6,446 bases of DNA from Burkholderiales bacterium (GTDB taxonomy: Bacteria; Pseudomonadota; Gammaproteobacteria; Burkholderiales; Burkholderiaceae_C). Shown one piece after another: positions 1 through 6,260 of this stretch. Location: assembly GCA_947474415.1 (NCBI GenBank), contig CANJKD010000147.1, positions 1-6,446 on the forward strand, given 5' to 3'. The notes beneath the pieces were generated by a model. That model was not told the DNA's origin and searched no databases. It saw only the letters and a program-made list of their open reading frames with translations. The translations under genes were made by a program, and so were the position numbers. Positions within the stretch are counted from its first letter, which is position 1, and each line of letters opens with the position of its first letter.

Positions 1-35
1 GGCGGTCGGTACGTCGCAAGCGCCGACCGACCGCC
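1..35. repeat. Perfect 10-bp inverted repeat (hairpin) at window edge
   Basis: Bases 1-10 (GGCGGTCGGT) are the exact reverse complement of bases 26-35 (ACCGACCGCC), separated by a 15-base spacer. As RNA this would form a strong GC-rich stem. No T-run follows on the plus strand, and the other side lies outside the window, so it may be a factor-assisted terminator of an upstream gene, half of a longer inverted repeat, or an operator. The dyad itself is certain; its function is unknown. Confidence 0.55.
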
Positions 36-434
36 GCCGTGGACAATTCCGCACCGATGTCAGACCCGCAGGCCTCCACTTATAGAAGCTACTTCGGCGT
101 CAGGACAACCGGGGCCACCTCTCTTGCGGCCACGGGTGGCACTGTCGCGGTGATCTATGGAGAACCAGCGGCGGCGCGGGTCCTCGGGATTGGGTCTTCG
201 GGGCTACGCGCTGCGCACCGTTCACATCACGCTGATGTCTGGCCGTCGACCTGGGGCTCGGCATCGCCGGAGCGGCGGTCGTCATCGAACTGCTGGCGCA
301 GGCAACGCGCCGCCGGCGGCGTCGAAGGGGTAAGTTCATCGTGTGCCTGCTCACCACGCTGCGTGTTTGTCAGGGTGGCGCTCGGCGTGGAGCGGTCTAA
401 AGTGGCCCAATCGCAGCCAGTTGCCGGAAGCACC
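1..434. other. Region without an intact gene; possible decayed membrane-protein remnant
   Basis: No reading frame here looks like a complete protein. The plus frame open from base 39 runs into the FAH-like gene, but its first 132 residues resemble no family I know and are rich in Ser, Arg and Cys, as expected of non-coding GC-rich DNA. Two short stretches look more protein-like: plus frame 1 from the ATG at 157 (ending ...GYALRTVHITLM) and plus frame 2 from about 245, which reads VDLGLGIAGAAVVIELL followed by a run of seven arginines, like a membrane helix with a positive flank. Switching frames near 235-245 would join them, so a frameshifted remnant of a membrane protein is possible. I cannot name the family. 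No convincing promoter was found. Confidence 0.35.
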
Positions 435-1346
435 ATGAACACCGAGATCGACCGCCGCCACCTCCTCCATTCCGCCATGACCATGGGGGCTGCGGTTGGC
501 ACCGTGTCAAGCGGCTGCGCCGCGCCGGCCGGGGCGGGCGGCATCAAGACGCCCTTCGAGGTGCCCGACACCTATGTGCCAGTGGCCGGAACCGACCTGA
601 TGTTTCCGGTCAGGCGCATCCACTGCATCGGCCGCAACTACGCCGCCCATGCGCGTGAAATGGGCAGCGACCCGAAGCGCGAGCCACCCTTCTTCTTCCA
701 GAAACCGACCGACGCCATCCAGAACGTCACGCCAGGCACCGTCGCCGACCACCCGTATCCGACACTGACCAAGAACTACCACTACGCGGTCGAACTGGTC
801 GCCACCTTGCACAGGGGCGGTCGTGACATTCCCGTGGTCATCGCGCTGGGCCATGTGTACGCCTACGCGCTGGGCCTGGACATGACGCGGCGCGACCTGC
901 AGCGTTCATCGGGCGACGATAAGAAGCCGTGGGAAATCGGCAAGAGCTTCGACCATTCCGCACCCATCGGGCCTTTGCATCTGGCGAGCCGGACCGGGCC
1001 GTTCGAGAACGGCAGCATCTGGCTCAAGGTGAACGGCCAGACGAAGCAGGCGTTCGACCTGCGCAACATGATCTGGAGCGTGGCGGAGCAGTTCAGCCGG
1101 CTGTCGCAGGCGTTAGAACTGCAGCCCAGCGACTTCATCGCCTGCCACTTCGACGGCCTGCCCGACCTGTCGGTGAGATCGTCTAAAAGTCGCATCGGCG
1201 CAAAGCGGTTTTCAGGCCGGGTGCGACGTCAACGGCGCCCCGCAAGACTCGACGCGCCCCCTCTGTCGCTTGGGCGACAATGCAGCAGTCGTCCCAGCAC
1301 ATCCCATGACGTGCGGTTGATTTCCACTGATCGAATGGCGCGATGA
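435..1346 (+). pseudogene. Damaged FAH-superfamily hydrolase/isomerase with Tat-like leader
   Basis: The protein belongs to the fumarylacetoacetate hydrolase superfamily, whose members hydrolyse, decarboxylate or isomerise beta-diketo acids using a divalent metal. The ATG at 435 is chosen because GGAAG lies four bases upstream and homology begins soon after. Residues 1-28 look like a twin-arginine leader (DRRHLLHS, a hydrophobic stretch, then SSGC, a weak lipobox). The FAH core follows: IGRNYAAHAREMG (65-77), FFFQKPTDAI (86-95), GLDMTRRDLQ (147-156), GSIWLKVNGQ (193-202). Damage is clear. The usual ExE metal motif reads AVE, with Ala118 replacing the first Glu. The segment carrying the TGTP-G-G loop is missing between Ile235 and Ala236. 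After Val247 a single missing base destroys the normal end (expected V-E-I-V-stop at 1184-1186), so about 56 unrelated residues follow to the stop at 1344-1346. It is probably inactive. A divergent secreted paralogue is less likely. Confidence 0.72.
1264..1279. repeat. Short hairpin in leader of the LysR gene
   Basis: TGTCGC (1264-1269) pairs perfectly with GCGACA (1274-1279) around a four-base TTGG loop. It lies after the ancestral stop of the FAH-like gene and about 64 bases before the LysR start. No U-run follows, so it is not a classical terminator. It could be the remains of one, a leader structure, or chance in GC-rich DNA. Confidence 0.3.
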
Positions 1347-2332
1347 GCAGCCCACTGAAGAATGCAACGCTGCGGCAGATCGCGACCTTTCATACGCTGG
1401 CCCGGCTGGGCAGCGTGTCGCGAACGGCGGAGGAGATGCACCTCTCCCAGCCCGCCATCTCGCTGCAGCTCGGCATCCTAGAAGACTCGGCCGGCACGCC
1501 ACTGCTGTCGCGCAGCGCACGCGGCGTCAAGCTGACAGACGCCGGCGAACTGCTGGCGGTCTACGCCGGGCGCATCCTGACCTTGTGGCGTGAAGCTGGC
1601 GAAGCCATGGCCGCGCAACAGGGGCAGATGGCAGGCACTTTGCGGGTGGGAGCAGTCACCACGGCCGAGTACCTGGTGCCGCAGTTGCTGCTCGAGTTTG
1701 TGAAGCTCCATCCGCAGGTCAAGGTCAAGCTGCGGGTGGGCAACCGTGCCGAGATCGTCGGCTGCCTCAGCCTGCAGGAAATCGACCTCGCGATCATGGG
1801 GCGCCCGCCTGTCGAGCTGAAAACATCGGCAGCGGTGTTTGCGCGCCACCCGATGGCATTCGTCGCGGCGCCGTCACATGCGTTGATGCGGGCGCCGGCG
1901 TTGACGCTGGGCGACCTGAACGACGCCAACCTGTTGGTGCGAGAGCGTGGATCGGGCACGCGATCAACCGTCGAGCACCTGTTCCGCGAAGCGGGTGTCG
2001 ACTTGGTGATCGGCTCGGAGATGTCGAGCAACGAGGCCATTAAGCAGATGTGTGCCGCCGGCTTCGGCGTGGCCTTTCTCTCGCTGCACGCCTGCATGCT
2101 GGAACTGCAGGCCGGCCTGCTGGCGCAGTTGCCGCTGGCCGGCCACCCGATCGAGCGGGACTGGTACGTGATCGGCATTAACGCGCATCCGATGCCGGCG
2201 GCGGCCGTCGCGTTCGAGGCCTTCCTCAGGTCGAACGGCCAGGCGCTGATCTACTCGCGCCGACCCCCTGTTGCGCCGCATGACGCAGCAACCGACACAC
2301 CGCCAGACGCCGGACCAAAGCCGACGGCCTGA
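1343..2332 (+). CDS. LysR-family transcriptional regulator, CbbR/QscR type
   Basis: This 329-residue DNA-binding regulator has the usual LysR length and layout. Residues 8-66 form the winged helix-turn-helix (ATLRQIATFHTLA, then SVSRTAEEMHLSQPAISLQL, then GVKLTDAGE). Residues 70-95 make the linker helix, and about 98-300 form the effector-binding domain, starting TLRVGAVTTAEYLVPQLL. The stretches RERGSGTRSTVEHLF (200-214) and EMSSNEAIKQMCAAGFGVAFLSLHA (226-250, abridged by family knowledge) are typical of the CbbR branch, which senses central-carbon metabolites and controls Calvin-cycle (CbbR) or serine-cycle (QscR) genes. The last 25 residues are a Pro/Ala-rich tail. The ATG overlaps the stop of the damaged upstream frame (ATGA), and no good Shine-Dalgarno is visible. 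It converges on the malyl-CoA lyase gene, so regulation of that operon is a contextual inference; the operon's promoter is outside the window. Confidence 0.9.
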   Translation: MSSPLKNATLRQIATFHTLARLGSVSRTAEEMHLSQPAISLQLGILEDSAGTPLLSRSARGVKLTDAGELLAVYAGRILTLWREAGEAMAAQQGQMAGTLRVGAVTTAEYLVPQLLLEFVKLHPQVKVKLRVGNRAEIVGCLSLQEIDLAIMGRPPVELKTSAAVFARHPMAFVAAPSHALMRAPALTLGDLNDANLLVRERGSGTRSTVEHLFREAGVDLVIGSEMSSNEAIKQMCAAGFGVAFLSLHACMLELQAGLLAQLPLAGHPIERDWYVIGINAHPMPAAAVAFEAFLRSNGQALIYSRRPPVAPHDAATDTPPDAGPKPTA

Positions 2333-2373
2333 GTCCGGAGGTCGGCCTCGGCACGACTGGTGGCGCAGGCGGT

Positions 2374-2398
2374 GTCAGCGCGATGCGGCAGCGCTGAC
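2374..2398. terminator. Perfect 8-bp hairpin between convergent genes, candidate bidirectional terminator
   Basis: GTCAGCGC (2374-2381) and GCGCTGAC (2391-2398) are exact reverse complements around a nine-base loop. The dyad covers the last codons and stop of the malyl-CoA lyase gene and lies 42 bases past the LysR stop, the right place to end transcripts from both sides. Neither strand carries a U-run after the stem, so intrinsic termination would be weak; an mRNA 3'-end stabiliser or a Rho-assisted site is equally possible. Confidence 0.45.
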
Positions 2399-3358
2399 GG
2401 CATCAGCCTTGGCGAGCAGCGCTTCCGCCATGCGGATGCTGGCAATGTCGATCAGCCTGCCATCGAGCGAGACGGCACCCTTCCCTTCTTTCGCGGCCTG
2501 TGCCATCGCCTCGAGTATGCGGCGCGCTCGCGTGACCTCGGCGTCCGAAGGCGTGTACACCTCGTTCGCCAGCGCCACCTGCGACGGGTGGATCGCCCAC
2601 TTGCCTTCATAACCCAGCACCGCGGCGCGGTTGGCGGCGGCCTTGAAGCCATCGGGGTCCGAGAAGTCGCCGAAGGGCCCGTCAATCGGCCGCAGGCCGT
2701 AGGCGCGGCAGGCCACCATCATGCGGGTCTGCGCGGCATGCCACGGGTCGGTCCAGAACGATTGGCGGTGCCCGGCTTCGTCGCGGTCGGTCAGCACCAC
2801 CGAGTCCTTGTTGACGCCGCCGATCACCGTGGTGCGGGCGCGGGTCGATGCAGCGTAGTCGGCCACGCCGAAGCTCATCGCCTCCAGGCGCCGGCTGCTC
2901 TGGGCGATGGCCTCGACGTTGGCCATGCCGAGTGCGGTCTCGATCAGCACCTCGAAGCCCAGGCGCTTGGTGCGCCCCTTGGCGTTCTCGATCTGCGTGA
3001 CCAGCATGTCGACCGCGTACACGTCGGCGGCCACGCCGGCCTTCGGGATCAGGATCATGTCGAGCCGCGGGCAGGCTTCGACGATGTCGACCACATCGCG
3101 ATACATGTAGTGGGTGTCCAGGCCGTTGATGCGGATCATCATCGTCTTCGTGCCCCAGTCGACCTCGTTCAGGCCCTGCACGATGTTCTTGCGCGCCTGC
3201 GCCTTGTCGTCAGGCGCGACGGCGTCTTCGAGATCGAGGAAGACGATGTCGGCTGCGCTCGCGGCGGCCTTCTCGAACATTGCGGTGTTCGAGCCGGGCA
3301 CGGCGAGTTCGGAGCGGTGCAGGCGCGGTGTGGCTTGTTCGATCAGCGTAAAACTCAT
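2375..3358 (-). CDS. mcl: L-malyl-CoA lyase (HpcH/HpaI-citrate lyase beta family)
   Basis: This 327-residue cytoplasmic enzyme should cleave L-malyl-CoA to glyoxylate and acetyl-CoA, the step that regenerates glyoxylate in the serine cycle; relatives also handle beta-methylmalyl-CoA. It has the CitE-like TIM-barrel signature: HRSELAVPGSN (14-24), VFLDLEDAVAPDDK (39-52), MIRING (74-79, with Arg76 expected to bind substrate), IPKAG (104-108), EVLIETALG (136-144, Glu140 a metal ligand), SFGVADYAA (162-170, Asp167 the second metal ligand), GPFGDFSDPDGF (227-238), GKWAIHPSQ (252-260) and the C-terminal SLDG whose Asp299 matches the catalytic aspartate of malyl-CoA lyases. Length and motifs are complete. 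The ATG is supported by AGGAA five bases upstream. It follows the PEP carboxylase gene by 58 bases on the same strand. Malyl-CoA lyase is favoured over citrate lyase beta or malyl-CoA thioesterase by length and by its neighbours. Confidence 0.94.
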   Translation of the reverse strand: MSFTLIEQATPRLHRSELAVPGSNTAMFEKAAASAADIVFLDLEDAVAPDDKAQARKNIVQGLNEVDWGTKTMMIRINGLDTHYMYRDVVDIVEACPRLDMILIPKAGVAADVYAVDMLVTQIENAKGRTKRLGFEVLIETALGMANVEAIAQSSRRLEAMSFGVADYAASTRARTTVIGGVNKDSVVLTDRDEAGHRQSFWTDPWHAAQTRMMVACRAYGLRPIDGPFGDFSDPDGFKAAANRAAVLGYEGKWAIHPSQVALANEVYTPSDAEVTRARRILEAMAQAAKEGKGAVSLDGRLIDIASIRMAEALLAKADAVSAAASR

Positions 3359-3363
3359 GGCAA

Positions 3364-3368
3364 TTCCT
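3364..3368 (-). promoter_or_regulatory. Shine-Dalgarno site of the malyl-CoA lyase gene
   Basis: On the minus strand AGGAA lies five bases before the ATG at 3358-3356. It is the best ribosome binding site in the window and fixes the start of the lyase. It also shows that the lyase is translated independently of the PEP carboxylase, unlike the upstream pair, whose frames overlap. Confidence 0.75.
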
Positions 3369-3399
3369 GGTGAAGTGAAATACGGAATGGAAGAAAGCG

Positions 3400-3416
3400 A
3401 ACGCTGACTCGGCGTT
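3400..3416 (-). other. Small hairpin in the ppc-mcl intercistronic gap
   Basis: In the transcript sense, AACGC (3416-3412) pairs with GCGTT (3404-3400) around a seven-base loop, directly after the PEP carboxylase stop. A pyrimidine-rich stretch (CGCTTTCTTCC) follows. The 58-base gap is noticeably less GC-rich than its surroundings. No convincing promoter for the lyase alone was seen, so read-through from the upstream genes is likely, with this stem perhaps an mRNA processing or partial attenuation point. A five-base stem can arise by chance. Confidence 0.28.
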
Positions 3417-6260
3417 TCAACCGGTCGCGCCCAGCCCAGCGGCAGCGCAGTTGATCGACAGCAGCAGCGCGGTGCGCACCTCGTCGTCGCCGCCGTGGCG
3501 CAGCCGGTCGAGCAACTGCACTTGCTCGCGGCTCACCTGGTTCATCGTGTGCAGCCGCCGGGCAAGGCGCCTGCGGTGCTGCGGAAAGCGCTCGGCCAGC
3601 TCGCCGGCGTCGGCCACCTCTAGCACCATCGCGCAGGTGCGGTGGTATTCGGCCTCGATTGCAGCGTAGATCGGCTCGCGCACCGCGCCGTCGGCGATCA
3701 GGCCGGCGAAGCTGCGGGCAATGTCGAGGTCGACCGTCAGCAGCGTTTTCTCGACTTCGTCGAGCACGGTACGGAACAACCGGCATTCGTGGAACATGCG
3801 CTGCAGCAAGGCCAGGCCGCGCTCCTTGCGCACCTCGACGAAAGCAGTCAGCCCGCTGCCGAGGCCGAACCAGCCGGGCAGCATGTGGCGGTTCTGCGTC
3901 CACGCGAACACCCACGGAATGGCGCGCAAGTCGGACAGCGTCGCGGCCTGGGTGCGGCGCGCCGGGCGCGAGCCCATGTTCAGCAGCGAGAGCTCGTCGA
4001 GCGGGCTGGAGCCTTGCAGGTAGGTCAGCATGTGGGGCGACTCCATCAGCTGGCGATAGGCCGCCCACGACACGCCGGAGATCGCCTCCATCGCCTCGTC
4101 AAACTCGTGCTTCGGCACGAGTGCGTCTTCGCGTTCCGACAGCAGCACGTGCTGCAACACCGATGACGCGAGCAGTTCGACCTGGTAGTGCGCCGTACCG
4201 CGATTCGCGTATTTGGACGACGCCACTTCGCCCTGTTCGGTGACGCGAAAGCCGCCGCAGATCGAGCCCGCCGGCAAGGCAGCGATGGCGCGACCGGTGG
4301 GCGCGCCGCCGCGGCTCACCGAGCCGCCACGGCCGTGGAAGAAGGCGATGCGGATGCCGTGATCGCCTGACCGAGGCCCGACGCCGGACCACCGCGTCAG
4401 CGCCGCCTGCGCCTTGGTCAACTCCCAGTTGGCGGTGAAATAGCCGCCGTCCTTGTTGGAGTCGGAGTAGCCGATCATCACTTCCTGCACGTTGCCGTGC
4501 AGCTGCACCGAGCGGCGCACCAGCGGCACGGCGAGCAGTTCCTTCATCAGCGCCGGCGCACGCCGCAGATCGGGAATGGTTTCGAGCAGCGGCACGACCG
4601 GCAGCGTGCAGCGCTCGGTGCCCTGCGCGTCGTGGAACAGGCCGCTGTGCTTCGCGATCAGGTAGACGCCCAGCACATCGGCGGCGCTGTGCGTCATGCT
4701 CAGGATCAGCGCGCCCACGGCCTCGCGGTCGCCGTGGCGGCGCATCTCGGCCACCGTCCGGAAGGTGGCGAAGGTTTCGCGGGCCTCGGTGCCCAGCACA
4801 GCGAGCGAGGCGCTCGGGCCGCTTGCACCGCTCGAGTCGAGCGCGCGCCAGCAGGTGCCAGGGCGCAGCGGCGCAGCGAGCTCGGTCAGCAGCCAGTCTT
4901 TCCACGCCGCGCTGTCAGGCGCGGGCAGTTCGGCGCCCGGTCGGTCGAGGCGGTAGACCTCGGCCAGCGCGGCATTCGTGCGATGCGTGTTCTCGCGCAC
5001 GTCGAGGCGCACGGTGGCGAAACGGAAGCACCGCACCTCGCGCCACAGCGGCGCGATGAAGGAGCGCGCAAGCGGCTGGGCGCCGGCCTCGCAAAGCGCG
5101 CGGTGCATGCGCTCGATGTCGTCGATCAGCTGATCGGCCGAGACGTAGCCCGCCGCGGGTGGTGGCTCCTGGCGTTCGGCGCTGTCGATGTTGGCGTCCA
5201 GCCGAAGTCGCATGCTGCCGATAAACTGCCGGAACAACTCGCCGCGGTTGCGCGCCGCCAGGGCCTCGCCCTGACCGCTGGCCGCGAGGGCCTCGGCGAC
5301 CGCGCTGAGAAAGTCGTCGGGCAAGGCCAGCTCGCGCTCGCTCACGCTCAGGTGGCGCGCCAGCTCTGCCAGCCGCGTGCGGTAGCGCCGCAGGCTCGCA
5401 AGCCGCAGCCGCCAGAGCGTATTGCGCGTGACGCTGCTCGTCACGTACGGATTGCCGTCGCGGTCACCGCCTATCCACGAGCCGAAACCGAACACCGCCG
5501 GCAACTCCAACGCCTCGCCGGGAAATTGCGCGGCGAAAGCCGACTCGATGCGGCCGTAGAGCTGCGGCACGACGTCGAACAGGTTCTCATTGAAGAAGTA
5601 CAAGCCCCAGTCGACCTCCTGATCGACGGTGGGCTTGTCGAGCTTCAGCTCGCCGGTCAGCCAGAGCAGCTCGATCTCGTCGCTGACGGCGCGCTGCAGG
5701 TCCTCTCGCTCGCGTTCTGTCCAGCGCGGAGATTCGAGGTCAAACAGGCGCAGGTAGACCCGGCGGTGCCGCTCCAGCACCGTGACCCGCTTGGCCTCGG
5801 TCGGGTGCGCCGTGATCACCGGGCGAACGCGCAGACTGCACAGCGCATCGCGCACCTGATCCGCGCCGAAGCCGGCGTGGACTGCGGCGCGGAAGACGTG
5901 CGCGAAGGTGCCGCGCACCTGGTCATGGCCACGCAGGCGTTCGACCTCGCGGCGCCGCCGCATGTCGCGGTTCTGTTCGGCGATGGAGAGCAACTGGAAC
6001 CAGATGGCCTGCGCCTGCAGAGTGCGCGCCAGCAGCCGCGTCGTCATCGGCTCGCCGGCCGGCTCGCCTTGCAGCAGCCGAGCGACCGCCGGATCGTGGC
6101 GGGCGAGCACCGCGAGCAATGCGCTGCGCAACAGTTCCGAGCGGGTCAGCGCGTCGGCAGACTCGACGGATGCCGCCGACTCGCTGGCGTCAGTGAGGTC
6201 GGCGAGCGTCACGGTGTTTTTGCTGAAGGCGGGCTCGAGCAGGGCGGGCACCAAGGTCAC
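3417..6260 (-). CDS. ppc: Phosphoenolpyruvate carboxylase, serine-cycle type
   Basis: This 947-residue cytoplasmic enzyme adds bicarbonate to PEP to give oxaloacetate and phosphate. Family motifs occur in order: VITAHPTEAKRVTVLERH (148-165, catalytic His152), GSWIGGDRDGNPYVT (260-274), VPLLETIPDLRRA (556-568), MIGYSDSNKDGG (595-606), FFHGRGGSVSRGGAP (640-654, catalytic His642, Arg644 and Arg650), FRVTEQGEV (671-679), NMGSRPARR (761-769) and RAIPWVFAWTQNR (779-791). It is longer than the 883-residue E. coli enzyme. The C-terminus ends ATG rather than the usual NTG, and other residues of the E. coli aspartate-inhibition site also appear replaced (Thr842, His904, Ala945), suggesting relief from feedback inhibition. 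Translation probably starts at the GTG at 6260-6258, whose bases overlap the stop of the malate-CoA ligase gene (GTGA), implying translational coupling; no clear Shine-Dalgarno precedes it. The position between malate-CoA ligase and malyl-CoA lyase indicates a serine-cycle role rather than only anaplerosis. Confidence 0.96.
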   Translation of the reverse strand: MTLVPALLEPAFSKNTVTLADLTDASESAASVESADALTRSELLRSALLAVLARHDPAVARLLQGEPAGEPMTTRLLARTLQAQAIWFQLLSIAEQNRDMRRRREVERLRGHDQVRGTFAHVFRAAVHAGFGADQVRDALCSLRVRPVITAHPTEAKRVTVLERHRRVYLRLFDLESPRWTEREREDLQRAVSDEIELLWLTGELKLDKPTVDQEVDWGLYFFNENLFDVVPQLYGRIESAFAAQFPGEALELPAVFGFGSWIGGDRDGNPYVTSSVTRNTLWRLRLASLRRYRTRLAELARHLSVSERELALPDDFLSAVAEALAASGQGEALAARNRGELFRQFIGSMRLRLDANIDSAERQEPPPAAGYVSADQLIDDIERMHRALCEAGAQPLARSFIAPLWREVRCFRFATVRLDVRENTHRTNAALAEVYRLDRPGAELPAPDSAAWKDWLLTELAAPLRPGTCWRALDSSGASGPSASLAVLGTEARETFATFRTVAEMRRHGDREAVGALILSMTHSAADVLGVYLIAKHSGLFHDAQGTERCTLPVVPLLETIPDLRRAPALMKELLAVPLVRRSVQLHGNVQEVMIGYSDSNKDGGYFTANWELTKAQAALTRWSGVGPRSGDHGIRIAFFHGRGGSVSRGGAPTGRAIAALPAGSICGGFRVTEQGEVASSKYANRGTAHYQVELLASSVLQHVLLSEREDALVPKHEFDEAMEAISGVSWAAYRQLMESPHMLTYLQGSSPLDELSLLNMGSRPARRTQAATLSDLRAIPWVFAWTQNRHMLPGWFGLGSGLTAFVEVRKERGLALLQRMFHECRLFRTVLDEVEKTLLTVDLDIARSFAGLIADGAVREPIYAAIEAEYHRTCAMVLEVADAGELAERFPQHRRRLARRLHTMNQVSREQVQLLDRLRHGGDDEVRTALLLSINCAAAGLGATG

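Noticed and set aside
81..95. TATAGA and the small GAAG/CTTC dyad as a promoter for the FAH-like gene
   Set aside because: No -35-like hexamer lies at the right spacing, and a four-base dyad is expected by chance.
39..434. Upstream extension of the FAH frame to the ATG at base 39
   Set aside because: These 132 residues show no similarity to the family and no leader or domain, whereas the ATG at 435 has a Shine-Dalgarno-like site and opens directly into a Tat-like leader.
2360..3373. 337-codon open frame on the plus strand opposite the malyl-CoA lyase
   Set aside because: It is antisense to a complete and unmistakable lyase gene; the product is rich in His, Val and Asp-His repeats with no recognisable domain.
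3359..3416. Internal promoter for the malyl-CoA lyase in the intercistronic gap
   Set aside because: TTGAAA at the ppc stop could be a -35 element, but the only AT-rich -10 candidate (GTATTT) lies about 31 bases away, too far for a sigma-70 promoter.
3355..4905. Minus-strand Arg/Ala-rich open frames overlapping the PEP carboxylase (3355-4068 and 4099-4905)
   Set aside because: They are out-of-frame readings of the carboxylase gene with the arginine-rich composition typical of such shadows.
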